From contig NC_064042.1 in assembly GCF_932526225.1 (NCBI RefSeq), positions 16,364,751-16,428,750 on the forward strand: a stretch of 64,000 nt of DNA, read 5' to 3'. Origin of the DNA: Nematostella vectensis (lineage: Eukaryota; Cnidaria; Anthozoa; Actiniaria; Edwardsiidae). The first letter of the stretch is position 1, and the number at the start of each line of letters is the position of its first letter. Of the stretch, positions 1-11,910 are shown in pieces. A program made the position numbers and the translations under genes. Below the pieces are notes generated by a model. That model saw only the letters and a program-made list of their open reading frames with translations. It was not told the origin of the DNA and did not search any database.

Positions 1-505
1 CAGTGATGGAGAGATAATGATGATAATGATTATAAGGTTTAGTGGTGATGTCAATGGATAATGACACTGATGGAGAGATAATGATGATAATGATTATAAG
101 GTTTAGTGGTGATGTGAATGGATAATGACACTGATGGAGAGATAATGATGATAATGATTATAAGGTTTAGAGGTGATGTGAATGGATAATGACACTGATG
201 GAGAGATAATGATGATAATGATTATAAGGTTTAGAGGTGATGTGAATGGATAATGACACTGATGGAGAAATAATGATGATAATGATTATAAGGTTTAGTG
301 GTGATGTCAATGGATAATGACACTGATGGAGAGATAATGATGATAATGATTATAAGGTTTAGTGGTGATGTGAATGGATAATGACACTGATGGAGAGATA
401 ATGATGATAATGATTATAAGGTTTAGTGGTGATGTCAATGGATAATGACACTGATGGAGAGATAATGATGAAAATGATTATAAGGTTTAGTGGTGATGTG
501 AATGG
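1..505. repeat. 64-bp minisatellite, about 8 units
   Basis: Period 64 (unit with GATGGAGAGATAATGATGAT and AAGGTTTAGTGGTGATGT). It fills the intron left of gene 1 exon 15. A degenerate unit edge reaches within about 20 bases of the donor at 527. The left end is outside the window. Confidence 0.95.
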
Positions 506-527
506 ATGATGGCGAGATGATACGTAC

Positions 528-597
528 CACAACGTGCATTCGTCCGCCAATAATTTGTATGATCCCGAAACATATTTTCGGCCTTCGAAGACACAGC
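528..597 (-). CDS. Exon 15: first part of another VWC domain (last exon in the window)
   Basis: A 70-base exon after CTACCTCAG, encoding CVFEGRKYVSGSYKLLADEC, the start of a VWC domain, and ending in phase 2 at G|GTACGT. The second half must lie left of base 1. The intron side is occupied by a 64-bp minisatellite that reaches to within about 20 bases of the donor. Confidence 0.8.
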
Positions 598-3500
598 CTG
601 AGGTAGATGAGCAGAAGGTTAGACGTAAATGAATGCTGGTGGCTTTAAGTTTTTAATTAAGCACAGTACCTTTTTCGAAGTCGGCGGGGCAAATAGGACA
701 GCAGCGACCTTTGTTATGGACTGGATTGTCACAGAGCAGTTTAGGGCAAGTTTTTTTGGTGCATTGTAGCTTCCGGTCGGAGCCACAGATGCAAGCCGTG
801 CAATCATCTTGCTGCCACATCTCGAAACGATGATAATAGTCCCCGGTCACGGGGTCTGGGCACGAGTGAGGGTCGTCAACAACTGCAAGCGGAAGATCAT
901 CATTCATAGGAGCACGAATATCCAATCAGACATCATCATCTTCCTGAATATATTATCATTCTCTAAGTATCGTTATCTTCTGCATCCTCTTACTTTGAAA
1001 ATGCACCATCACGCAGAAGCCATTCAAAGCGCTTCACTTACCATCGCCGCCGTCCTCTCCGCGTCCCTCATCGACGATCTCGTCTCTGCAGATAGGGCAG
1101 CAGTGCCCAGTCTCCTTGATGGGATTAGCACACACAGGATAACCACACATCTGATGGGCGCATTCCACTTTCCCATTTTTCTTGCAGAAACATGTGGAGC
1201 AGTCGTCTGGCTTCCAAGACTGACCTATCACATACAGCTCTCCACTCTTGACGTCTTGACAGACGGGCTGGTCTTTCTTTATGCTAACTGCAAAAATATG
1301 TTGATCATGTCATAGTTTTCCATACATGGTCATACATACTTAGACTTATGCTGGCTGCAGAACGAAGTTTATCATGTCATGGTATCCCTGTGTTAAGGTT
1401 CCCATATATGGTCATGCATACTTAGACTTATGAGGAAGTCCGATATACGCGTGATAACAGGGGAGGGGGGTGGGGTAAACCTCGAGTTGACTCTGTTGTG
1501 ACAGCAATTCTAATTTTAAAACAATTTCAAAAGGTTTGATCGAAGGACTAAAACAGTAGCATCTAACAGATTATCGAAGGAATTAAACACTAGCTTCTAA
1601 GAGTTTATCGGGAGATTTAAACAGTATAACTTCTAAGAGTTTATCAAAGGATTTAAACAGTAGCTTTTAAGAATTTATCGAAGGATTTATAAATAATAGC
1701 TTCTAAGATTTGACCACTTATAACAAATCTTAGAAAATGATCACTGCCACTCGACCAATCAGCGTCCTCCATTTGAGCGCCCTAAATAGTAACTAAGGTG
1801 ACAAGCGGCGAGGGTATTGAACAATAGGGAATTAGTGGGGGATGTAGTTGGTAATTAGGAGTCATCTACTTAGTGATTAGTATTTCCTGAGTTGCACCTT
1901 TATTTTGATTAGGAAATACTAATTACTAAGTAGATGACTACATATATATTACTAACTAAAAACCTCACTGAAATGTCCCTGCTATTCAAAATCCTCCACT
2001 GCTTCACATCCTAGAGAGTAAAAAGAAAACAAAATTACAATGCTAAGTGTGTTTACTATGAAAGTTATTCACAAATATTTCAACATAGCTCAGCGATAAA
2101 AACAAAGAAAGAACACCTGAAGACCTCTGTTTATCCTTATCTTCTCGGGCCTTCAGAGCATACTTTTTCTTGTTTTGACGGGGATTCGTTCCCGCTTTGT
2201 CTTTTCTTACTTTTTTCACCGAATGGTTTTTAAAATCGCGCGGGTTTCTTTTCCGAGGACGGAAAAATCAAGCGCTCCTGGTTCGAGTCTTGCAGCGATG
2301 ACTAGAATTTCAACAGAGCGAGAAATCTAGTTTTTTTTCGCACACAATTGACCTGTCAGTATTGCCTTATGAAGTTGATAACTTGTTGCAAACAATACAA
2401 TGACCTGCGACAGTAATATATTATTTTAATGGTTTTCCATTTAATGATGTTGATTTGCCAGTGACATCTTGTATGAAAGCATTTCGGAATATCTCGTGCT
2501 GCACCCTCGCTGGTATTTGTTAATTCGTGCCCTAAATCCCATAGAACACTCGTGTCCATTATCTAACCCTTAGGCCTAGTTTAAACGCCGTACTTTCCAT
2601 GAGCCGTATTCGATGCAAATTAATGGAAATGAGCCAGATGCATTGTTCTGTCTTCATTTGCATTCATTTGCATTGAATACGGCTCATGGACAGTACGACG
2701 TTTCTGCAGGGCCTTACTAAATCGATAGACTATCCCCTGATGTCTTATTTTCTAAAAATATTGAACTTCTTCGCTTAGTTCTAAATGCGCATGCGTCACA
2801 CTTATTATACAGAATAAACTATACAGAAGCTGAAGCTTAAATTCATGCCTTAGGTAAAAGATAGTCTTGATTTGATGTCTGGGCTGTTAAGATTGCACTT
2901 GCTTTGAGAATCCAACTGCAATAATACATTGTGCATGCGCAAAAGAACAGGTTAAAAGGATCGACTTACCGAATACTGTGGCGAGTTGGCTTTGGGAAAG
3001 TGCTTTGACCATTTCTAGAAAACAAGCAAAATGAATCAAGGGCGTCGAAATTTGAAACGCTCAATTAAAATGGAAAATGGAAAAAAAATTAGGTGTGACA
3101 TCATAAATTCATTAACACATTGACTACTGGCAATTTTTTCGCTGAATTTAAAAAAAAAAAAAAAAAAAAAACGAAACAGATACCTCCCCCCAATTTTGAG
3201 TTTTATACAGCTCGTCAAATTCAAACACCGCTGCATCTAGTCAGCGGTATCCTAGCTTTCCAACAGTGCTTCGCGGTCCCATGTCTAATGCCTCGTCGTG
3301 CTAATGCGAGCACGACGAGGCTTGTATTTTTCATAAATAATATACAGCTATGAGCATATTGGGAGAGTGTTCTAGGACATAATGAAGTCTACTGGGGCAT
3401 AATTGAGTGTTCTGCTTATCGATATTTGCAAGCAAGGATGGGTTCATGGTGATTTTTTCTTGTTTGGCTTTTCCTGGATAAGAAAATAATTTTCTAATGA

Positions 3501-6500
3501 ATCACCACAGCTAATTGCTGTCTTTTCTGAAACGTCATTGATTCCAAAATTGTTTACACTGCTATTCTGGGTCTGTATGACCTTGAATTGATTTGTTTGG
3601 CTTTGGGGTGAGAAGTGTTGACTGGCCCTTCCCTCGTGAATTTTTCCCCTGTCCGGGAAGATCGGTTCTCCTAGAATGCTTTGCAATCCGTAATGCCATC
3701 CACTGACATTGTGTTTTGAGGCCATGGAAATGGAGAATCAGAATAAAGGTATTCTTTTTTTTTATTGAGCTGTGTTTGCTGATCTCTTATCCTTGTTGAG
3801 AGGGTTAATTTTTTTTTCCTTGTTCAATTTGAAATTTGTCAAAAAACCAAAGCTATTTATTATTTGGCTAAAGATTAGTTGCTATAACCTTGGCTGGATG
3901 CATATCTTCAAGACCATTTATCCCTTAGACTGAAAATTTCATTTATGATTTTTTTTTATGATTTTTTTTATGATTTTTTTTTTTTACTTCTCAAAGCCGG
4001 TACGTGCCGGTTGAGGGGTCAATGTGTTAATGAATATCTTATATCATACATATTTGTTTAAGAAGTCGTCGCCAAACGTGGCCCGTTTCCTGCCTTATAA
4101 GGTGACTGTATATGAAATTTTAAAACTACGCTTGAATTATTTTCCTGCTTTTTTCACCGGTAAATGTCTGAATTGCAAAACGTAAACTGGCAGCCATTTT
4201 GAATAGGCCCAAGGAACACTCGTTTTTTGTTACCACAGGGAGATCACAACAAATATTTGACGACGTCACAAAAGTAGAAAAAAATCTAAAATAGTCGTTG
4301 AAGCCTCTATTGTTCGTTGCCCACCGGATTTGCCGGGTGTTTCCTCACCTTTTTGCTCTTCCGTCTCGTTGCCACCTATCGGACATACCGGACAACACTG
4401 CCCCTTGATACGGACGGCATCCACACAATTAGGGTGCCGGCAAACCGTCGCCACGCACTCTGGTCTTCCGAGAATGCACGTACACACGGTGCAGTCGTTC
4501 GGCTTCCATTCGGCCCTCTCTCCGTAGAACTTCTGTCCGTGTTCGTCGAAACAGCTGGGAGCTGAGGTACCTTCCCAAGCAGTCTCCTTAACTAAACCGA
4601 TTTTAATAGTGTTAGTCTCTTTCACTGGATTAAGTTATAATTTTTGTAGGGGCATTTGCAAGGCTGTAATAAGGTAAAACAGCGCAAAAGCTTGTTTACC
4701 TTAAGCAAGTCTAGCTAAAGGAATATCATCTTCTAATAAACCAGAACGGTTTCTCAGCAATGCAACAAAATTTTAACCATTCTCGTCTTTCTGAATCAAC
4801 GCCCAGATCGGTGTTGGCCGTGTAAGGGCCCTTTTTGTATGCATGGAATTCTCCAATAGCAAGATCCACCAAATAAGTTGTACTCAAGATCCATGTGTCG
4901 CAAGCTGTAGTGTCTTATGGGTAACGTACAAAGGTTCATAATCGTCATCACCATCATCATATTTGTCATCGTCAGCAACGGCAGCTGAAGATTTATCACT
5001 ATGATCATCACCGTTATCGTCATCATCATTATATATTATTTTATTTTATTTTATTCCGTTATTATTTTTATTGTGCTGTTGTAATCATGATAATAACTAA
5101 CCTACAGTTGCCTGGGTTGCGTAGATCTTGATTCCTTTGTCTTTCTGGAGCGCTGTCAAAACAAGACAATAAATGTACGTATCCCTGTTCCCTTATGACA
5201 TTGTAAAGCGACCTTAATCAAATAGATGCAATAGAAAACTCATAGCACCGACTAGGACATCTTTCCCTCAAGGCCCTCCATCTCTGCGTGTCACGTGATC
5301 CTCGAGGCCCTCAATCCTCGCGTAACACGTGATGCTCGAGGCCCTCCATCCCAGCGTAACACGTGATGCTCAAGGCCCTCCATCCCAGCGTGTCACGTGA
5401 TGCTCAAGGCCCTCCATCCCAGCGTGTCACGTGATGCTCAAGGCCCTCTATCCCCGCGTATCACGTGATGCTCGAGGCCCTCAATCCTCGCGTAACACGT
5501 GATGCTAAAGGCCCTCAATCCTCGCGTAACACGTGATGCTCAAGGCCCTCAATCCTCGCGTAACACGTGATGCTCAAGGCCCTCCATCCCAGCGTGTCAC
5601 GTGATGCTCAAGGCCCTCTATCCCCGCGTATCACGTGATGCTCGAGGCCCTCAATCCTCGCGTAACACGTGATGCTAAAGGCCCTCAATCCTCGCGTAAC
5701 ACGTGATGCTCAAGGCCCTCAATCCTCGAGTAACACGTGATGCTTAAGGCCCTCCATCCCCGCGTATCACGTGATGCTCAAGGCCCTCAATCCTCGCGTA
5801 ACACGTGATGCTCAAGGCCCTCCATCCCCGCGTAACACGTGATGCTCAAGGCCCTCAATCCTCGCGTAACACGTGATGCTCAAGGCCCTCCATCCCCGCG
5901 TATCACGTAATCCTCGAGGCCCTCAATCCTCGCGTAACACGTGATGCTCAAGGCCCTCAATCCTCGCGTAACACGTGATGCTCAAGGCCCTTCATCCCCG
6001 CGTAACACGTGATGCTCGAGGCCCTCAATCCTCGCGCAACACGTGATGCTCAAGGCCCTCCATCCCCGCGTATCACGTGATGCGCACCACGTACCTTGTA
6101 TCAAGTGACTCATGGCATGTGACTTGTATCAAGTGACTTACCATGGTTTAGTATATCATTGCACATTTCACCCCGACAGCACGTGACGGTTATTCTTGGT
6201 CGCGCATGCGCAGACGACCTTGTATTGCAAATGGCGGCATATTGTTTCTTACTCTCGATACAGCCATACTTTTTAGCTATCTTGTCTTCTTGCTCGATGA
6301 GTTCTAAGTAACAACCGTGAAATGTTTGGCAGCCAAGGCTACCGTCATGTGACATGCAATCTGAGCATGCGCACTGGTAAGGCTGCTTTTCTTGGGGTCT
6401 AAAAGTGAACACACGCATCCATGTGGGAGGAAGGCTGGGAACAGATGATGACGTTGCTAGGCTCTTGCTTGGAGTCGGAATCTTTGTGGTAAATGTTTTG

Positions 6501-9500
6501 GGGCTACGTGATGATGCCTCAGGCTCATGTACCATTGTATTGGCTAGAAATAACATTATATGTAATGTTCCAGGTCCCATCTATTTTGCATAACACTGTA
6601 GTCACTCTCTTGTGTAGTCTCAAGCAAAATTAGGTGTGGCAGGTCGGGGTGTGTATGACAGGCTATTGTGCTGTTGTGTTACAGGTTGTAGTGTTATGTG
6701 ACAGGATGTGTAGTGCGGTGTGACAAACTAACAGGATGAAAATGTCGTTGTGCGACAGGCTCTGTTATTGTTTCACAGCATGTTCTATTGTAACAGGATG
6801 TGATTATACGCTAGACGTGGTGTGACAGGCAGTCGAGTGACAAATGGCAGGCTCTAATGTTGTTATGTGACCTGCTGCGGGGTCGTGTTACAGGCTAAAG
6901 ATGGCGTTGTGTGACAAGTTGTGGGATTGTGTTACAGGCTAAAAATGGCGTTGTGTGACAAGTTGTGGGATCGTGTTACAGGCTGAAAATGGCGTTGTGT
7001 GACAAGTTGTGGGATCGTGTTACAGGCTGAAAATGGCGTTGTGTGACAAGTTTCAGGATCGTGTTACAGGTTGAAAATAGCATTGTGTGACAATTTGTAG
7101 GATCGTGTTACAGGCTAAAAATGGCGTTGTGTGACAAGTTGTGGGATCGTGTTACAGGCTGAAAATCGCGTTGTGTGACAAGTTGTGCGATCGTGTTACA
7201 GGCTGAAAATAGCATTGTATGACATGTTGTAAGATCGTGTTAGAGACTGGATGTTTTGTTGTGCTGAAGACGGGAGCTGGAGGCTGAAGTAACGAAAACA
7301 ATTAACAGAAAAGGCGTGTTATTAAGTTTCTGTGTTAACGAGAATGGTGTTGCTCAGGTGAGAGTCGGTGAAAATACGATCAGCTATCGATTAGCACAAT
7401 TATTAGCAAGCATCCGCGCAAAGATTGAAACTCGATCTCACCTGAGGTCAGTGTAGCAGAGGAAGAAGTGGGCCTAGGGCCTGCGGAATAAAAGAGACGG
7501 TTTTAGTGGCATGGTTAGACATTAACAATTAATCAGATAGAAAACCGGCTGGGATACATTGACTTCATTTATTGTCACCTCATAAGGAATTACACTGGAG
7601 TTCCCTAGGAACTGTGGGTACGTGAATATTGAAAAGATTGCATGGCAACACTAACAAGGAAAGACTAAGGCTATTATGAGAAATCGCTATCAACATGCAC
7701 ACATTTGCACCCTATAATTAATAGGCCTCCAGACCTTAAGGGAAAAATTTATATAACATTAAGATCCTTTAATACTATAGAATGCTAAAGAGTAAAAACC
7801 TAAATTCAAAAGATATTGAAAATTATTATTCATCAGTGTCGACCTTTCTGCTACGTGTGAGATCCAGCACTGTTTGGCGCCGTGATTTGGTAAAAATACA
7901 TAAATCTTTTGAAACTGCGAGCGTTTGAAAAAAACTAAATGTTTTTTTTATTTCCTCTGTATCATTTACGCATCATAGATACCTGTATAAGAAGGCCTAT
8001 AAAAAAATTGATTAACTATCCAGGAATGTTCCAGGTGTCGCACTATCAAAATACGAAAAGCGTTATCAGTCTAGTCCTGGTGTTCTGCCCGGGATGCCTC
8101 TGGTTGGACATGACGCAAAAGGGGCTGGGGAGAGCCAGCCGAGAGGAGAGTGTTTTTGGTGACATGACATCATTGACCACAGGAAACCCGAGAAAAACAC
8201 CAAAGACTAGGCAACGTAATAGTAATGTTTTTATGGTTGCCGGCGTCTGCCGTTTCTGCCGCGAGCCCGCGATCGTTGTGTACGCCTTGACTTTGTCTCC
8301 ACCAGCATCTTGTGATAGCTCTCCCACCACGTTATGGTGAGTGTCCAGCGGTCTTTACCTTTCTTACGCATGCACGCCGATTTGCACTCGTTCTTTGTGT
8401 CAAAGTTGTTCGGATTCCCGCCACAGCCTCCGTAGATAAACCTTATAAGGGAGAGAGACAAACCTTAAAAGGGAGAGTGACAAACCTTATAATGGGAGAG
8501 AGACAAACCATATAAGGGAGAAAGACAAACCTTATAAGGGAGAGAGACAAACCTTATAAGGGAGAGAGTAAGAGAGCCATTGGGTACCTGATGCAACGGT
8601 GACGTTTGAAGTTGTAGTACCATTGAGGCATGGCAGCCCTGCAGGGTCCGGCGGCTGCAGGCATCTTACAAATCACACTCCAATCAGGGGCTGCGGTGAA
8701 ACAGAGGATAGCAACCTTTGTTTGTGCTGACTTCATGTACACACGTTGCAAGGGCGATAGTTTGGTGGTAGTGTTGTTCATTGCTTACCCTGACAATTTA
8801 TTTATTTATTTATTTATTTTATTTATTTATTAAAGATGTGCGTCTCTTTTTACCCAGGGGAAATCTAATGTTTAGCTAACACTTACATAAAGAGAACACT
8901 AAGATTACTGTTGCTACGATTGCGACAGGAGCTATAAAGAGCAACTGGGGAACGACCTTAAAAAGTCATAATACAAATATAGTACAATAGCCCGTGCATA
9001 ATACTTTGTGAGTCAGAAGAACATTGTAATATTAGTGAACCTATGACAACTGTATCAGACCCAAAAAAGGGCCTCATCATCGGCTGTTTAGTGATTATTA
9101 CAAAATGCTTCATTTTTCGGTATTCCTGTGGCGCTCTCGGTCGTACCTGTTGGTGCTTGGGTGCTCATGGCAATGACTTCCGTTGATGGTGACGCCATGT
9201 TTGCGTCATTTCTACCTGCAAGGTTATCATTATGCATCATCGTCACCACTAGCATCTATTACAAGGCTGTCATTGTTTTGGCCAAACAGCTAATCTTCGA
9301 TTCCCTGTAAACGACTTATTTTAAGAGCGATTTTCGCAGTTTTTCAACCTTTATTAATGAATCCTTGCTTTATCACAGGACGTTCAATTGACTACTCTTT
9401 GGAGTCGAATAAAACAAATTATACAAAGTTATACGAGGCAATATTTTTACTTTTAAATAAAAATATTAAAATCTGCAAAATGGATATTTTTTGTAAAATA

Positions 9501-11867
9501 ACAGAAACCATTATCAATATTCCAACTTCGTCTTTCTTTTTACACTATAATAGTCATTAATTCGTGTGCTTCAAGTTGGACTATTTATAAGAGTTACTGT
9601 GAATTTGCAAAAAATGCAAAACATTGCGAAACGATTTTTATTTAAAAGTAAAAATATGGCATCATCTAAACTTGTAAAAGAAATTGACTTCAAAGATTTG
9701 TTAATTTTACGGCATCTGATTAGGCAATTAATAAAGATTGAAACATTTACAAAAATCGCTCTTACAAAAAGTATTTTACGATGAATTTAAAATGAGCTCT
9801 TTAACCAAAACAGTTATAGCCCGCAGTCCAGCATTCGTACATTTACTCCCTCGTGCACTCTCACACACTTTGAACAATTCTCACCTTTCTTCATTCATCC
9901 ATTTAACCGCTTTCGATCGCTTTTAATATTAAGAATGCGCTATAGAAGTCATCAGATTATTATCATTAGTTTAACGTGTAATTGCAGCTGCCAATCACAA
10001 GGACCATACAACTAAGATATAGGTACTATGAGTGAGCCCATCACTAAGAGAGTACAACTGTACTGTGATATAGGTACTATGAGTGAGCCCATCACTAGGA
10101 GAGTACAACTGTACTGTGATATAGGTACTATGAGTGAGCCCATCACTAGGAGCGTACAACTGTGACATGTTCTATTCTTGTCTCGCAGCACTGCATGCTT
10201 GGCCGTATTCGTAGCAATATTACACATCGTTGATTAGGCCCATCATTGACTACTGTGTAAGGGTGTTGCGGACAGGGCAACAGTCAAAGGCGCTTGCATT
10301 GTAGTAAAATCCGCGAGTAGTGAAAATGCTATGGACATCCTGGAATGGCCCACATTGATGGACAGGCGTGATGCGCATATTTTAAAACTAGTTAAGAAAT
10401 GTTTGAAGGGGCACTGTCCTCAGTATTAAAATAATTATTTTAGTTATAACAGAAATATCTGCACGCGCTCTACCCGCCAGAGCAACAAGCTGCATCTGCC
10501 TGCAGTAAGGACTGAAATAGCTAAGCTATCTTTTTATTATACGGTTGCTATGTTTTTAATAATTTATAATCCAATATATAACATAATCCTATATATAATA
10601 TAATCCTATATACAATACACCAAAAACTGGAATTCGCCTCCTCAAATTTTCGTCTTTAATAAGACTTATTCAGGGCAGACTGAAGAAGGTGAATCGTTAC
10701 AAGCTTATTTACATCAGAATAGTGGCGCGAGACGCAAAAACATCTGACCCCGCGGGTAGATAGACTTATACCTATAAGCCTACTGACCTTCCTTTCCCTA
10801 AGCTGAGCCTCAGAATTACACTCATCTATAAGCTGTACCATAACATTATTAAGACCTAAATGATAATAAGTTTATTCCAATAAATACCAATACAGGTATA
10901 TTAGGATAATATACAAAGTAAGTTGGCTTATATGCCTATCCTCTATTCATAATATTTAATTACATCATTACAAAATTTCAGGACTAGGCTCGTAATGGAG
11001 TCATCTGTTAAGCTCATAATATACGAAAAAGGTATTTTGGCCTTAACAGTTCGAAAGAGTTATTGATTGCAAATAGATCATTAAAAAATACTCGACGGAT
11101 ATCATTGGCATAGTCGCATTCCATTAAGGTATGGTACTCATCCTTAACCTTTTTTTCACATTTTCACAAATCCTTATTTTATAAGGTAAATTTTTATAGC
11201 GGCCTGTTTCAATTGCTAGTTTGTGTGCCGAGACACGCAATCTAGTCATAGATTGTCGGCGTCTAACATTAGCTTCTGATAAATATTTTTCTAGTTTAAA
11301 ATTTGCGTTTAAAAGTTTGTCCTCGACGGATATCATTGGCAAAGACGCATTCCATTAAGGTATGGTACTCAAACTTTCATACGATGAAGCCTTTCCTAAA
11401 AGGCATGTACCCCAAATTTCACAACCACACAGTAATACTGGTACAACGAGTGACGAAAACAAATCGTATTAGTATTAATAGTTTCTGGAATAGACCCAGA
11501 TAATGTTCTAATAATATTGTCCATACTGTGAGCCTCGTGCTCTGCTCCTCCATCAACCATGTACTCTTGCTTATCACTATTCATCGCAATCACCTCATCC
11601 GAATCATCCAACGCGATCTCTTCATAGTCCACTATCGTTTCCATAACATCTACTATCTCTCTTCTATAAAACCTTAGAAGCGCATCCAATTTCTGCTTGT
11701 GTTCCCTGTAAAGGCCATCCTCATGTAAATAAGCTTGTAACGATTCACCTTTCTTCAATCTGCACTGAAGAAGTTTTATTAAAGACGAAAATTTGGTCGA
11801 ATTTCAGTTTTTGGTGTATTGTATTCATTGTTCTGGTACGAGATCACGACAGTTTTGGCTTTTTTTA

Positions 11868-11910
<43 letters not shown>

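Larger units (their letters stand above)
1288..4348. other. Gene 1 intron between exons 12 and 13
   Basis: It holds a two-copy degenerate repeat near 1300-1430, a 37-bp degenerate tandem repeat (about 1535-1715), a hairpin (1859-1939), a Harbinger-like MITE (2573-2713) and a TTAA-flanked element (3112-4030). No other coding signal seen. Confidence 0.6.
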
